DNA from: Bacteroidales bacterium
Lineage (GTDB): Bacteria > Bacteroidota > Bacteroidia > Bacteroidales > P3
Length of the DNA stretch: 64,000 nucleotides
Direction of reading: 5' to 3'
Assembly (NCBI GenBank): GCA_009783885.1
Contig: WRCN01000008.1
Span: 17,610-81,609, forward strand
The notes under the pieces were generated by a model that saw only the letters and a list, made by a program, of their open reading frames with translations, was not told the DNA's origin and did not search any database. The translations under genes and the position numbers were made by a program. This document shows, one piece after another, positions 1 through 8,520 of the stretch (the first letter of the stretch is position 1; every line of letters starts with the position of its first letter).

Positions 1-1979
1 GACGAGAATATATCGGTGTTCATGAGAAAAAAAATAACGACCCGTATCAACTTCGTTTATCTCTTGCTCCAAACGATATAGCGTTATTTGCAAAAGGTGC
101 AATTGATGGACAACATATTGATAACATGCTTAATCATTATCTTTTTGAAGCCTACAAAACGCCTAATTTTTCAGACTTAAAGATTCCATTTTTTTGTATC
201 GGAACAGACATTATCACTGCACAGTATGTTGTTTTAGACAGCGGAAATTTAGCCCAAGCTATTCGTGCAAGTATGGCTGTACCAACGGTTTTTTCACCTG
301 TTGAAATTGACGGAAGGCTTTTGGTTGATGGCGGCGTGATCAACAATTTCCCGGTTTTAGAAATGCGCCAAAGGGGTGTAGATATTATCATCGGAGTAGA
401 TGTCGGCTTTCAATACAAATGTAAAAGCGAATTGCAAAATCTTGCAAATATTCTTGAACAAGTTATATTCTTGGCCGGACAGGACATTCAGCAAAAAAAT
501 GTAGATAATTGTGATATTTTCATTGCACCTGATTTGGGTAAATTTGCCGCATTCAGTTTCATGCGCTATGATAGCATTTTGGAAAGAGGTTACCAAGCTG
601 CACAGGCAGCCTACCCCGAATTGTCAAAACTGGCCACTCTGTTGTCTGAAAAATATGGACATCAAGCTGCCCCTAAAGAATTGTATCAACCCAAAACAAT
701 GATTATTTTAGATACTATCGTTCTGGAGGGCAATCACGAGTATTCCGATCAATACGTTTTGCAACGACTTCAACTGAAAACAAACACCCCTATTCCTCTC
801 AAAGACGTTGAAGAAGCCATTCATCGTTTATTTGGCTCAATGTCGTTTACAAAAGTAACTTACTATTTCGATATTTCGCCTTATGGATCGGAACACACAA
901 CCTTGCATGTTGTTCTTCTCGAAGCTCCTTTAAACATGGTTAAATTGGGATTTCGTTATGATAATATTCGCGGTCCGTCACTATTGGCAGGGCTTACAAT
1001 GAGAAATCTCCTGCTTTCGAATTCAGAATTTACGGTTAATTTGGATGTATCAATGCTACCGATTGTCGATGTACAATATCGTTTTTCGCCTGTAATGGGT
1101 CGCTCGACAAAAAAAAGGTATTCGATTTGGAAACCTACATTATTTGCGTCGTACATGTTTTGTAATCTAAAAATTTACGATTATAATGTAGCAACTGATA
1201 GCGCCAAAATTTTTCGAGATACGGAATATGGGGTAATCGGTAATAGATTCGCTATCGGTACAGAATTCAATGTAAAAAGCAATACACTTGGATTGGGTTT
1301 ATATTTGGATCATACGGTTTCGAACGAGCGCGTTGGTGGAACCGGAACCGGACAACGACTGTCGGCACTTTATTTGTATCCGCAATTTTACTATCTGAGA
1401 AATAGTTTCAACAAAAGACATTATCCGACCAAAGGCACAATAACAAATGTAAGAGTACGATTGTTACATGCTTTAGATCGCAATACTCCGCATACAACCT
1501 GGGTTAGAACATCCGCAACATACTATCTTGATGCGCAATATGCTATCCCTTTTTCAAAACACCTGACCCTATATCCGAGCGCTATGATTGCCGGAACACT
1601 TGTGTTTCAAGACAAAGATATGTCTTCGGGTCATATCAGTCAGCAGCAGCAGTTTTATCAAGGCGGATTATTTCATATTCCGCACGTCAATCAAACGCCG
1701 TTTGTGGGATTATACTTCATGCAAAAAGTTGGGCTTTATGGCGCCAATGTTCAACTCAATACACAATATGAAGTGTTTAAAAACTTTTTCCTCACGGCTC
1801 GTATAGGTGCACTCAAAAGCGAATCAGATTATTCAAAAATGTTTGATTTAAGAAATACCACGTTTGGCGCAGGGATTTCCGCATCAATTAACACAACCAT
1901 CGGGCCTATCGGCATGACGGTTCACGGGTCTAACCACAGTCCTGTTGGGGTGTTTATTAATTTGGGATTTTGGTTGTAG
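1..1979 (+). CDS. Patatin-like phospholipase with POTRA and Omp85 beta-barrel (type Vd), 5' end outside window
   Basis: The reading frame is open from the first bases of the window, so the start and the GxSxG nucleophile region lie upstream. The visible part begins inside the patatin domain; LLVDGGVINNFPV (about nt 321-359) carries the DGG catalytic Asp of the Ser-Asp dyad. After about residue 190 of the visible frame a POTRA-like segment (ILDTIVLEGNHEYSD...) follows, then roughly 350 residues of alternating beta strands ending in GVFINLGFWL, as in Omp85/BamA barrels. The order patatin-POTRA-barrel is that of PlpD-type type Vd autotransporters, in which the lipase passes the outer membrane through its own barrel. 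In Bacteroidota the lipase may instead stay surface-bound. No neighbour clarifies its role. Confidence 0.88.
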   Translation, partial: REYIGVHEKKNNDPYQLRLSLAPNDIALFAKGAIDGQHIDNMLNHYLFEAYKTPNFSDLKIPFFCIGTDIITAQYVVLDSGNLAQAIRASMAVPTVFSPVEIDGRLLVDGGVINNFPVLEMRQRGVDIIIGVDVGFQYKCKSELQNLANILEQVIFLAGQDIQQKNVDNCDIFIAPDLGKFAAFSFMRYDSILERGYQAAQAAYPELSKLATLLSEKYGHQAAPKELYQPKTMIILDTIVLEGNHEYSDQYVLQRLQLKTNTPIPLKDVEEAIHRLFGSMSFTKVTYYFDISPYGSEHTTLHVVLLEAPLNMVKLGFRYDNIRGPSLLAGLTMRNLLLSNSEFTVNLDVSMLPIVDVQYRFSPVMGRSTKKRYSIWKPTLFASYMFCNLKIYDYNVATDSAKIFRDTEYGVIGNRFAIGTEFNVKSNTLGLGLYLDHTVSNERVGGTGTGQRLSALYLYPQFYYLRNSFNKRHYPTKGTITNVRVRLLHALDRNTPHTTWVRTSATYYLDAQYAIPFSKHLTLYPSAMIAGTLVFQDKDMSSGHISQQQQFYQGGLFHIPHVNQTPFVGLYFMQKVGLYGANVQLNTQYEVFKNFFLTARIGALKSESDYSKMFDLRNTTFGAGISASINTTIGPIGMTVHGSNHSPVGVFINLGFWL

Positions 1980-1995
1980 CACACTTGTTCAACGT

Positions 1996-2180
1996 ATTCT
2001 ATGCACTTGTTGTAAAAAATATCAACAAGCCACTTACACCAAACCCCCGCATCCCCCAAGAAAAACACGAATAGACGGTAAGATTAAACAACGAAGGCTG
2101 CGGCATCAGCAACATCGCAAGATTGCTTGAAATCAGCAAATCCAGCGTGCAACGCTTGATTGAGCGCATCGCTGCAACTT
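1996..2180 (+). pseudogene. Decayed IS1-family-like transposase N-terminus
   Basis: Two reading frames together give an InsA-like N-terminus. The first (about 1996-2089) reads ILCTCCKKYQQATYT, resembling the zinc-finger end and YT motif of IS1-type transposases. After a frameshift near 2080 the second reads LNNEGCGISNIARLLEIS and KSSVQRLIERIAA, a helix-turn-helix typical of the same proteins. A stop (TAG) lies at 2072 in the second frame and similarity ends near 2180, so only a fragment remains and no catalytic DDE part is present. It fills most of the roughly 290 bp between the patatin gene and the next promoter. Family assignment is from memory of motifs. Confidence 0.6.
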
Positions 2181-2251
2181 CCCGTTCGGCGGCGATGGAA
2201 TCGTCGCCGGATTATGAAAATAGATTCTATCTATAGTCTTCTTTTTTTTCG

Positions 2252-2259
2252 TATCTTTG
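2252..2259 (+). promoter_or_regulatory. Bacteroidota -7 box TATCTTTG
   Basis: TATCTTTG lies 15 nt upstream of the ATG at 2274. It rules out the longer upstream reading of the HsdR-N-like gene, because transcription would start near 2266. Confidence 0.75.
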
Positions 2260-2273
2260 CAAAAAAAAACGCA

Positions 2274-2705
2274 ATGACCAAATTTTCGGTTAGAAAAAAC
2301 ACACAAGGCAAACTCGAAATTTTAGACCGCATTCGTAGAAAATATGTCATTTGTACGGATGAGGAAAAAGTTCGACAGATGACCATTTTGTATTTGACCG
2401 AAACGCTGAATGTGCCGATGGCGTCTATTGCTGTTGAAACGGCAATAAAAGTCAATAATTTATCGAAACGAACGGATTTGATAGTGTTCAATTCGAAATT
2501 GAAACCCGCATTAATTGTGGAATGCAAAGCGCCGTCTGTCAAAATTACACAAGATGTTTTTGATCAAATTGCGCGTTACAACTTGACGTTGCAAGTGAAT
2601 TATTTAATGGTAACCAATGGCGTTGAACACTATTTTTGTTACCTGGATTTTGAAAAACAAACGTATCAATTTATACCTGAATTACCCGATTGGTCGACAT
2701 TTTAA
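2274..2705 (+). CDS. HsdR N-terminal-domain (HSDR_N_2) stand-alone protein
   Basis: 143 aa. The sequence matches the type I restriction HsdR N-terminal nuclease-like domain found as a small stand-alone protein in Bacteroidota: RRKYVICTDEEKVRQ, then a D...ECKAP core (LIVFNSKLKPALIVECKAPS) that is the PD-(D/E)xK-like motif, then FDQIARYN and VTNGVEHY. It lacks helicase and HsdM/HsdS partners, so it is not a full restriction system; its role is unknown. The start at 2274 was chosen over an in-frame upstream Met because the promoter box lies between them. The next gene starts 14 nt downstream, so the two are probably cotranscribed. Confidence 0.8.
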   Translation: MTKFSVRKNTQGKLEILDRIRRKYVICTDEEKVRQMTILYLTETLNVPMASIAVETAIKVNNLSKRTDLIVFNSKLKPALIVECKAPSVKITQDVFDQIARYNLTLQVNYLMVTNGVEHYFCYLDFEKQTYQFIPELPDWSTF

Positions 2706-2719
2706 ACTTTTTGAAAACT

Positions 2720-3871
2720 ATGAACACATCTGTTTTGAATAACGAATTTGACAAAATCAGACCTTACTACAACGAGGAAATTCCTGAGGCTATGCAACGT
2801 ATTGCCGATTCTCACGAAGTAAAAAGTATCGCATCGTTTTTGTTTCCTGAAATGAAATTGACGGAATTTCGCGACATGATCAGAAGCCTCGAAACAACAG
2901 AAGACTTTCAGAGACTCCTTGCCATTAACGCCTTTCAAAAGATTATTAAACAAACCACTAAGGGCTTTACGATTGAAGGATTTGAACATATCGATACTTC
3001 AAAAAATCATATTTTTGTGATGAATCATCGCGATATTGTTTTGGATTCGTCTTTGTTTCAAATTGCTTTGATGAATCATAGTTTCAAAACAACGGAAATT
3101 TGTATTGGCGATAATTTGATGCCGTCGCAATTTTTTATGGATATTTGGCGATCAAATAAAATGGTAACGGTAGTGCGAGGTGCAAGCATTCGTGAGACCT
3201 TGCAAAATTCGTTAATTTTTTCAAAATATTTGCGAAATACAATTACAAATAAGCACGAATCCGTGTGGATTGCACAACGCAACGGGCGTACAAAAGATGG
3301 CATAGATGTTACAGACCCTGCGCTAATCAAGATGTTTGCAATGAGTGGAACAACTGACATTTTTGCTTCAATTGCCGAGTTAAATATCATTCCTGTGGCG
3401 ATTTCGTATCAAATTGAACCTTGCGATTGGATGAAAACTCGTGAACTGTTTCTCTCAAAAGATGCGCCGTATCAAAAAGCACCGAACGAGGATTTTCAAA
3501 GTGTCATCACAGGGATTATGCAGAGAAAAGGCAAAGTGCATATCACGATAGGGAGACCGATTAATCCAAAATTGGAAACTTGCAAAGATTTGTCAAATCA
3601 CGCGATTTTCAAAGGCATTGCGAAATTGATTGACAATGAGATTATCCAAGGTTACAAACTGTTCGACACCAATTATATCGCCTACGATTTACTCAATCGC
3701 ACCGATAAATACGCTTCGTTCTATACCGAAGAAGCAAAGCAACAATTTGTTATTGATATGAATGAAAAAATCGCAAAAATCGGTTTGGAATTTTATCCCG
3801 AATTGTGTAAAATATTTTACAATATTTATGCTAATCCTGTTTTTTCGTTGCACGCACTTGATCGAAAATAA
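2720..3871 (+). CDS. PlsC-like glycerolipid acyltransferase
   Basis: 383 aa. A soluble-looking acyltransferase of the 1-acylglycerol-3-phosphate/glycerol-3-phosphate acyltransferase superfamily, expected to transfer acyl groups in phospholipid synthesis. NHRDIVLDSS near residue 105 stands where the HX4D catalytic motif should be, but here the spacing from His to the second Asp is five residues. VWIAQRNGRTKDG corresponds to the EGxR-type substrate-binding block, with Asn where Glu is usual. IIPVAISY and HITIGRPI are the later conserved strands. Long flanking helices (about 90 N-terminal and 90 C-terminal residues) exceed a minimal PlsC. ATG at 2720 was preferred; an in-frame ATG at 2690 would overlap the previous gene. 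Confidence 0.75.
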   Translation: MNTSVLNNEFDKIRPYYNEEIPEAMQRIADSHEVKSIASFLFPEMKLTEFRDMIRSLETTEDFQRLLAINAFQKIIKQTTKGFTIEGFEHIDTSKNHIFVMNHRDIVLDSSLFQIALMNHSFKTTEICIGDNLMPSQFFMDIWRSNKMVTVVRGASIRETLQNSLIFSKYLRNTITNKHESVWIAQRNGRTKDGIDVTDPALIKMFAMSGTTDIFASIAELNIIPVAISYQIEPCDWMKTRELFLSKDAPYQKAPNEDFQSVITGIMQRKGKVHITIGRPINPKLETCKDLSNHAIFKGIAKLIDNEIIQGYKLFDTNYIAYDLLNRTDKYASFYTEEAKQQFVIDMNEKIAKIGLEFYPELCKIFYNIYANPVFSLHALDRK

Positions 3872-3874
3872 TGC

Positions 3875-3930
3875 GTCATGTCGAGCTCCTCAACTACGCT
3901 CGGGATAAACTCTATCAAGACATCCCCTTG
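3875..3930. repeat. Dispersed GTCATGTCGAGC-type imperfect palindrome
   Basis: Starts gtcatgtcgagc and ends caagacatcccc; resembles the copy at 35543-35640 and the pieces at 43488-43541 and 43619-43665. It lies directly behind the acyltransferase stop codon. Confidence 0.6.
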
Positions 3931-3949
3931 CTATGTTCAACTTTTTTTG

Positions 3950-3957
3950 TATCTTTG
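3950..3957 (+). promoter_or_regulatory. Bacteroidota -7 box TATCTTTG
   Basis: Located 18 nt upstream of the ATG at 3975; sets that start in place of the in-frame codon at 3933. Confidence 0.75.
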
Positions 3958-3974
3958 CAATAAAAAAACAACCA

Positions 3975-4316
3975 ATGAGAATTGTAAACACAAAAATATC
4001 CACACAAGAACTTCAAGAAATGGCGCACCATTTTTTTGGAGATATGGTTAAAGGCGTTGTTGATGTGGAACAGCGTATTTTGGCTGTTGATGCGGAATTA
4101 CACGCTGATTTGGAATCGTTTCTTTTGGAAAAAAACTCTCAGCAGGAATACCTTTGGGGTATCAACTTGTATCCGTTTTTGGAAGGCGACGATTTTTTGG
4201 AGTTTGATTCGATGATAAACATTCGTCCTGCTCAGAACAATCGAAGCAGAGGTGTTGAAAATGTCGATATTCAAAATCAAATAAAGGTTATTATTAACCA
4301 AATTGTTCAAAAATAA
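3975..4316 (+). CDS. DUF5674 family protein
   Basis: 113 aa. FGDMVKGVVDVEQRILAVD, ELHADLESFLLE, WGINLYPF and FDSMINIRP followed by RSRGVE are the signature blocks of the DUF5674 family, whose function is not known. No signal peptide or membrane segment. The stop codon overlaps the next start (TAATG at 4314-4318), which suggests translational coupling with the 104-aa partner; the same two-gene pairing is familiar to me from other bacterial genomes. Confidence 0.75.
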   Translation: MRIVNTKISTQELQEMAHHFFGDMVKGVVDVEQRILAVDAELHADLESFLLEKNSQQEYLWGINLYPFLEGDDFLEFDSMINIRPAQNNRSRGVENVDIQNQIKVIINQIVQK

Positions 4317-4630
4317 TGCAACATAAATCTTTAGCGGAAGGGCGTTGGGCGGAAATGTCGTTTAGTGAGCAAATGGCAAACGTTGGAAGCGAAGTTTCTC
4401 GCACCAAGAACTGGTTGATTAAAGGCAACGAACAGCAGGCAGAACGAGCATTTGACCGCTGCTTGGAATTAATTTATTTAACAATAAAATTCGCTAATCG
4501 CTCGGCAATTTACCGTGAAATCTGCCGCTTTAGAGAATTTTTCTGCAAAGCCTATTTGGAAAAAGACATCAAAGAATTGGAGTATTTTGACCATTATTGC
4601 ACGCAATTTGCGATGAATAGAATAACGTAA
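4316..4630 (+). CDS. Helical partner protein of DUF5674
   Basis: 104 aa. Begins MQHKSLAEGRWAEMSF and is predicted all-helical, with ANVGSEVSRTKNW and AFDRCLELIYLTI blocks. I recognise it only as the usual downstream neighbour of DUF5674 proteins. Overlap of its ATG with the previous stop codon (TAATG) supports a two-gene unit, possibly a complex or toxin-antitoxin-like pair, but no catalytic motif is visible and no function should be assigned. Confidence 0.6.
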   Translation: MQHKSLAEGRWAEMSFSEQMANVGSEVSRTKNWLIKGNEQQAERAFDRCLELIYLTIKFANRSAIYREICRFREFFCKAYLEKDIKELEYFDHYCTQFAMNRIT

Positions 4631-4684
4631 AACCAAAAATAATCGTCTATGAATAAATAAACATTTGACAAAATATAAATTCTT

Positions 4685-4801
4685 GTCATCGAAACTTAGG
4701 AACTTTCTGATATACAAAAGAAGTATGCCAAACGGGCTTACTTATCTTTGTGTATGGGTTTCCTAAGACCTCGATGACGGATTTGAAAGTCCGTTTTTTT
4801 T
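4685..4801 (+). ncRNA. Candidate rod-like structured RNA
   Basis: A long irregular hairpin visible by eye: GTCATCGA (4685-4692) pairs with TCGATGAC (4771-4778), CTTAGGAA (4695-4702) with TTCCTAAG (4760-4767), GTATGCC (4723-4729) with GGCTTAC (4735-4741, one mismatch), and atacaaaag (4712-4720) imperfectly with ctttgtgtat (4746-4755). A terminator hairpin with eight T follows at once. The apical region contains TATCTTTG (4743-4750), the sequence of a promoter box. The rod shape recalls 6S-type RNA, but it is shorter than usual 6S and no promoter is clear upstream (ttgaca near 4674). Confidence 0.5.
4777..4801 (+). terminator. Rho-independent terminator
   Basis: Stem ACGGATT/AGTCCGT with a TGAA loop followed by a run of eight T. 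It closes the structured RNA element. Confidence 0.75.
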
Positions 4802-4903
4802 ATGTCAAAATCATTGTGCAGATATTGTGAAGCAATGTAAAAGAAAAGAGCAATACGAGTAAAAGAAAATCGAAAAGAGTACTGTAACGAAAAACAATGC
4901 ATT

Positions 4904-4999
4904 ATGAAATATTGTAAATGGTGCAATAAGGCATACGTAGTGAGTAATTATAGTCCTTTTTGTTGCGCAAGATGCCAAGTAGAAGCAGGAAGATTATAA
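4904..4999 (+). CDS. Tiny zinc-ribbon-like ORF (31 aa)
   Basis: The short frame encodes MKYCKWCNKAYVV, then a spacer, then FCCARCQVEAGRL: a CxxC ... CCxxC arrangement that could hold one zinc ion. It is bracketed by the structured RNA terminator (4801) upstream and an excellent plus-strand terminator (5023-5058) downstream, so it sits in its own transcription unit. The composition looks like a genuine small zinc finger, but its function, and whether it is translated, are unknown. An even shorter frame upstream (4803, ending CRYCEAM) may be chance. Confidence 0.45.
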   Translation: MKYCKWCNKAYVVSNYSPFCCARCQVEAGRL

Positions 5000-5022
5000 T
5001 AAATTTTCTTTACTGCAAACCG

Positions 5023-5058
5023 CCTGCCGATAGCAATTTAGTTATTGGCAGGTTTTTT
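5023..5058 (+). terminator. Strong terminator overlapping the 3' end of the ABC-F gene
   Basis: Twelve-pair stem CCTGCCGATAGC/GTTATTGGCAGG (two G-U pairs), 6-nt loop, then six T. It terminates plus-strand transcription and runs into the stop codon of the convergent ABC-F gene. Confidence 0.8.
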
Positions 5059-6823
5059 CACTCAACTCTAACCATCGAAATTCCTGAACATCAAGTTCCT
5101 GAATAATTTTGCCAATGCGATTTGACCATGCTGTTAGTTCGTCCACCGAACCTTCGGCAAGGCTTAATTTCTGCTCAATATCGGCTTTTTCGAACTCTAA
5201 ATCGGCAATGGAAATTTCCAGTTGCTCCAATTCTTTTTGTTCTTTGTAGGTTAGTTTTTGACGAATAGCAATTGGTTTTTCGGAAATCGTATTTTTGTTT
5301 TGAATAACCTTATTTTCCTGCTGTTTCAGGCGTTCTTGTTTATCTTTTGTACGGCGATATTCGGTGTAAGTGCTGTGATAATCTTTCACTTTCCCGTTGC
5401 CTTCAAACACAAAAATATGATCCACCAAATTATCCATAAACGACCGATCGTGCGTAACAATAACCAAACAACCTTGAAATTGCGACAAAAATTCCTCCAA
5501 CATCATCAACGTGTAGATGTCCAAATCGTTGGTAGGCTCATCCAAAATCAAAAAATTGGGATTGCTCATCAACACTTTCAACAAGTATAATTTACGCCGT
5601 TCACCTCCGCTAAGATTGGAAAAATAGTTATATTGCGTGGTCGGTGGAAAGCCGAAATACGTTAAAAATTGTGAAGCACTGATTTCGTTCCCGTTTCCCA
5701 TTTTGACATATTCGGCAGTTTCTTTGATGATATCAATCACGCGCATATCCTCACGTTCCTGCATGCCGTCTTGCGTATAGTAGCCGAATTTTACGGTTTG
5801 TCCGATGATGATTTTTCCTTGATCGGGCGATATTTTTTCAGTAATTAAATTCAAAAACGTGCTTTTTCCTGTACCGTTTCGTCCCACAATACCAACTTTT
5901 TCGCCGCGTTTGAACACATGCGAAAAATCGTCCAACACAACGATGTCGTCGTAACGTTTCGACACATTGTATAGCTCTAAGATTTTTCCGCCCAAACGTT
6001 CGGCTTGAATGCTCAATTCGGGCGTTTTTTCGTCCAATTTTTTATGAGCAACCTCTTTGACTTTGTAAAAATTATCTTCTCGTGCTTTGGCTTTAGTTCC
6101 ACGTGCAGAAGGCATTCGACGCATCCAATCTAATTCTCGGCGATAGGTATTTTTAGCTTTTTCAACTTCAGCACGTTCAATGGCTTCACGCTCTGCTTTT
6201 TTCTCCAAAAAATAATCGTACTTGCCTTTGTATCGGTAAATTTGATGATGGTCTAATTCTAAAATTTCGGTGCAAACGTGATTTAAAAATGTTCGATCGT
6301 GTGTAACTAAGAGTAAGGTAGTATTTCGACGATGCAAGTAGTCTTCCAACCATTCCGTCATTTCCAAATCCAAATGATTGGTGGGCTCGTCTAAAATCAG
6401 TAAATCTGCTTCTTCCATTAAAATTTTTGAAAGTGCAACCTTCTTTTTTTGACCACCTGATAATTCAGAAATTCGTGCTGACAAGTCATTAACTTCAAGT
6501 CGCGATAAAATTTCTTTCAGTTTGATTTCTTGTTCCCAACCTTGTTGTCGAAGTGATTTTATCGTAACATCTTCGATGGTCAAACTCTCGTCTAACACAG
6601 GATTTTGCGGCAAATACGCCACACGAATATCCTTACGAAACGTTACTTTTCCATCATCGGCAAGCGTTTTACCCATGATGATGTTGATGAGCGTGCTTTT
6701 CCCTGCGCCATTCTTGGAAATCAAAGCAACTTTTTGACCTTTGTCAATCCCAAACGTCAGATTCTCGAAAAGAATTTTTTCACCGTAAGATTTGCTGATA
6801 TTTTCGACTAAGAGATAATTCAA
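5042..6823 (-). CDS. uup: ABC-F ATPase, Uup-like
   Basis: 593 aa, two ABC cassettes in one soluble chain. First cassette: Walker A SKNGAGKST near residue 37, signature LSGGQKKKVAL, Walker B LLILDEPTNHLD. Second cassette: GRNGTGKST, LSGGERRKLYL and FLILDEPTNDLD. The C-terminus (about residues 520-593, LTYKEQKELEQLE onward) is a coiled coil of the Uup type. ABC-F proteins of this class act on stalled ribosomes or DNA transactions, not in transport. The start is TTG at 6823; a stop codon lies five codons upstream in frame and no ATG gives a better start. It is convergent with the tiny zinc-ribbon unit. Confidence 0.92.
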   Translation of the reverse strand: MNYLLVENISKSYGEKILFENLTFGIDKGQKVALISKNGAGKSTLINIIMGKTLADDGKVTFRKDIRVAYLPQNPVLDESLTIEDVTIKSLRQQGWEQEIKLKEILSRLEVNDLSARISELSGGQKKKVALSKILMEEADLLILDEPTNHLDLEMTEWLEDYLHRRNTTLLLVTHDRTFLNHVCTEILELDHHQIYRYKGKYDYFLEKKAEREAIERAEVEKAKNTYRRELDWMRRMPSARGTKAKAREDNFYKVKEVAHKKLDEKTPELSIQAERLGGKILELYNVSKRYDDIVVLDDFSHVFKRGEKVGIVGRNGTGKSTFLNLITEKISPDQGKIIIGQTVKFGYYTQDGMQEREDMRVIDIIKETAEYVKMGNGNEISASQFLTYFGFPPTTQYNYFSNLSGGERRKLYLLKVLMSNPNFLILDEPTNDLDIYTLMMLEEFLSQFQGCLVIVTHDRSFMDNLVDHIFVFEGNGKVKDYHSTYTEYRRTKDKQERLKQQENKVIQNKNTISEKPIAIRQKLTYKEQKELEQLEISIADLEFEKADIEQKLSLAEGSVDELTAWSNRIGKIIQELDVQEFRWLELSEKTCQ

Positions 6824-6869
6824 TGTAGTGATTTCCTAAATTCAGTTCAATAAGTTGTGTTTTTTATCC

Positions 6870-6900
6870 AAAAAAAGGGGTACAAAATTTTGAACCCCTA
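6870..6900 (-). terminator. Terminator of the ribosomal protein operon (after rplQ)
   Basis: On the minus strand AGGGGTTCAAAA pairs with TTTTGTACCCCT, followed by seven T (6870-6876). It closes the 19-kb minus-strand supercluster. Confidence 0.85.
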
Positions 6901-6925
6901 CAAATATCAAACGTTTGAATATCGT

Positions 6926-7483
6926 TTATTCTTCCGTTTTTTCCTCTGCTTTTGGAGTTTCCTCAACCGGTGCTTCTGCCGGAGTTTCTACAACTTCCGC
7001 CACTTCTTCTTCCTGAACCGGTTTTGCTTCGGCTTTCGGAGCAGTCGTTTCCTCCGTTTTTTTGCGACTACCAGCGCGACGTGTCGTTTTCGCTTTAGCA
7101 GATTTTTTCTCTTTCAACATACCTTCGTTGTAGTCTACCAACTCGATCATCGCCATATCAGCGTTATCTCCGATACGTGTACCCATTTTCAAAATGCGCA
7201 CATAACCACCCGGACGGTCGGCAATTTTTGGAGCAATCTCGCGAAACAACTCGGTTATCGCATTTTTGTCTTGAAGATAGCTGAATACTACACGACGAGA
7301 GTGTGTCGTATCTTCTTTCGCTTTAGTCAAAAGCGGCTCAACATAAAGGCGCAATGCTTTGGCTTTGGCTAACGTAGTTTGAATGCGTTTATGCATAATC
7401 AACGATGAAGCCATATTCGCCAACATTTGGCGTCTGTGAGAGTGTGTTCTACTGAGTTTATTGAATTTATGTCCGTGTCTCAT
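6926..7483 (-). CDS. rplQ: Ribosomal protein L17 with long acidic tail
   Basis: 185 aa. Component of the large subunit near the polypeptide exit. The conserved N-terminus [19 protein letters not shown] and the block [15 protein letters not shown] identify it. The core ends near residue 125; about 60 further residues form a Lys/Ala then Glu/Pro/Val-rich low-complexity tail ([18 protein letters not shown]), much longer than the 120-130 residues of typical bacterial L17. Last gene of the alpha operon, 22 bp behind rpoA, and followed by the operon terminator. Confidence 0.97.
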   Translation of the reverse strand: MRHGHKFNKLSRTHSHRRQMLANMASSLIMHKRIQTTLAKAKALRLYVEPLLTKAKEDTTHSRRVVFSYLQDKNAITELFREIAPKIADRPGGYVRILKMGTRIGDNADMAMIELVDYNEGMLKEKKSAKAKTTRRAGSRKKTEETTAPKAEAKPVQEEEVAEVVETPAEAPVEETPKAEEKTEE

Positions 7484-7505
7484 GATTTAAAATGTTTTTG
7501 CAAAA

Positions 7506-8498
7506 TTAGTCCTTATCAATTTTATATTTGGCTACATTCATGCCGAATTCCAAGCCTTTACTTTTTACTAAATCCTCTAATTCGGTCAATGATTTTTTAC
7601 CGAAATTGCGGAATTTCAATAGATCGTTTTTGTTGAACGATACCAATTCGCCCATGGTTTCAACTTCGGCGGCTTTCAAGCAATTCAATGCGCGAACCGA
7701 CAAATCCATGTCTGCCAAGCGAGTTTTCAACAATTGACGCATGTGCAAATCGCTTTCGTCAAATACTTCGGTTACAGGCTTTTCTTCAGTTTCGATCGTC
7801 ATGCGATCGTCTGAAAACAACATGAAGTGCTGAATTAAAATTTTTGCCGCTTCTTTCAACGCGTTTTCAGGCGAAATCGAACCATCGGTATCAATATTCA
7901 ACACCAATTTTTCGTAGTCGGTTTTTTGTTCAACGCGGAAATTTTCCACTTGATATTGAACGTTTTTGATCGGTGTGTGGATGGAGTCGATTGCAATCGT
8001 ATCCACATGAGCGCCTTCAACTTTGTTTTCTTCCGAAGGTACATAACCGCGACCTTTGTTGATGGTCAGTTCAAGAATTAATCGCACGTTGTTTTCCATG
8101 TGACAAATTTCCAATTCCGGATTTAGTACTTGAAATCCGTTCAGAAATTTATTGATATCGCCTGCCTTGAAAACGTTTTGACTCGAAACTGTAATTTTCA
8201 CTTTTTCGCTGTCTACATCATCAAGTTGTTGTTTGAAACGAACTTGTTTGAGATTCAGAATGATGTTCGTTACATCTTCCAAAACCCCTTTAATTGTCGT
8301 AAACTCGTGGGTTACGCCCTCGATTTTCACCGAAGTAATAGCGAATCCTTCGAGAGATGACAAAAGAATGCGACGGAGCGCATTACCTACGGTAATTCCG
8401 TAGCCTGGCTCCAAAGGACGAAATTCAAACAAGCCCTGTTTGTCGTCCGATTTGATCATAATCACCTTTTCAGGTTTTTGGAATGCTAATATTGCCAT
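7506..8498 (-). CDS. rpoA: RNA polymerase alpha subunit
   Basis: 330 aa, normal length. The N-terminal dimerisation and assembly domain has [22 protein letters not shown]; the C-terminal helix-hairpin-helix domain that binds UP elements and activators has [13 protein letters not shown] and [15 protein letters not shown]. Located between rpsD and rplQ as in the standard alpha operon. A palindromic repeat (8521-8580) separates it from rpsD. Confidence 0.98.
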   Translation of the reverse strand: MAILAFQKPEKVIMIKSDDKQGLFEFRPLEPGYGITVGNALRRILLSSLEGFAITSVKIEGVTHEFTTIKGVLEDVTNIILNLKQVRFKQQLDDVDSEKVKITVSSQNVFKAGDINKFLNGFQVLNPELEICHMENNVRLILELTINKGRGYVPSEENKVEGAHVDTIAIDSIHTPIKNVQYQVENFRVEQKTDYEKLVLNIDTDGSISPENALKEAAKILIQHFMLFSDDRMTIETEEKPVTEVFDESDLHMRQLLKTRLADMDLSVRALNCLKAAEVETMGELVSFNKNDLLKFRNFGKKSLTELEDLVKSKGLEFGMNVAKYKIDKD

Positions 8499-8520
8499 GA
8501 TGTTTTTGTTTTTTTTGTTT

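Noticed and set aside
4685..4778. attC site of an integron for the long hairpin
   Set aside because: Ends lack AAC/GTT core sites and the hairpin is followed directly by a terminator; a structured RNA fits better.
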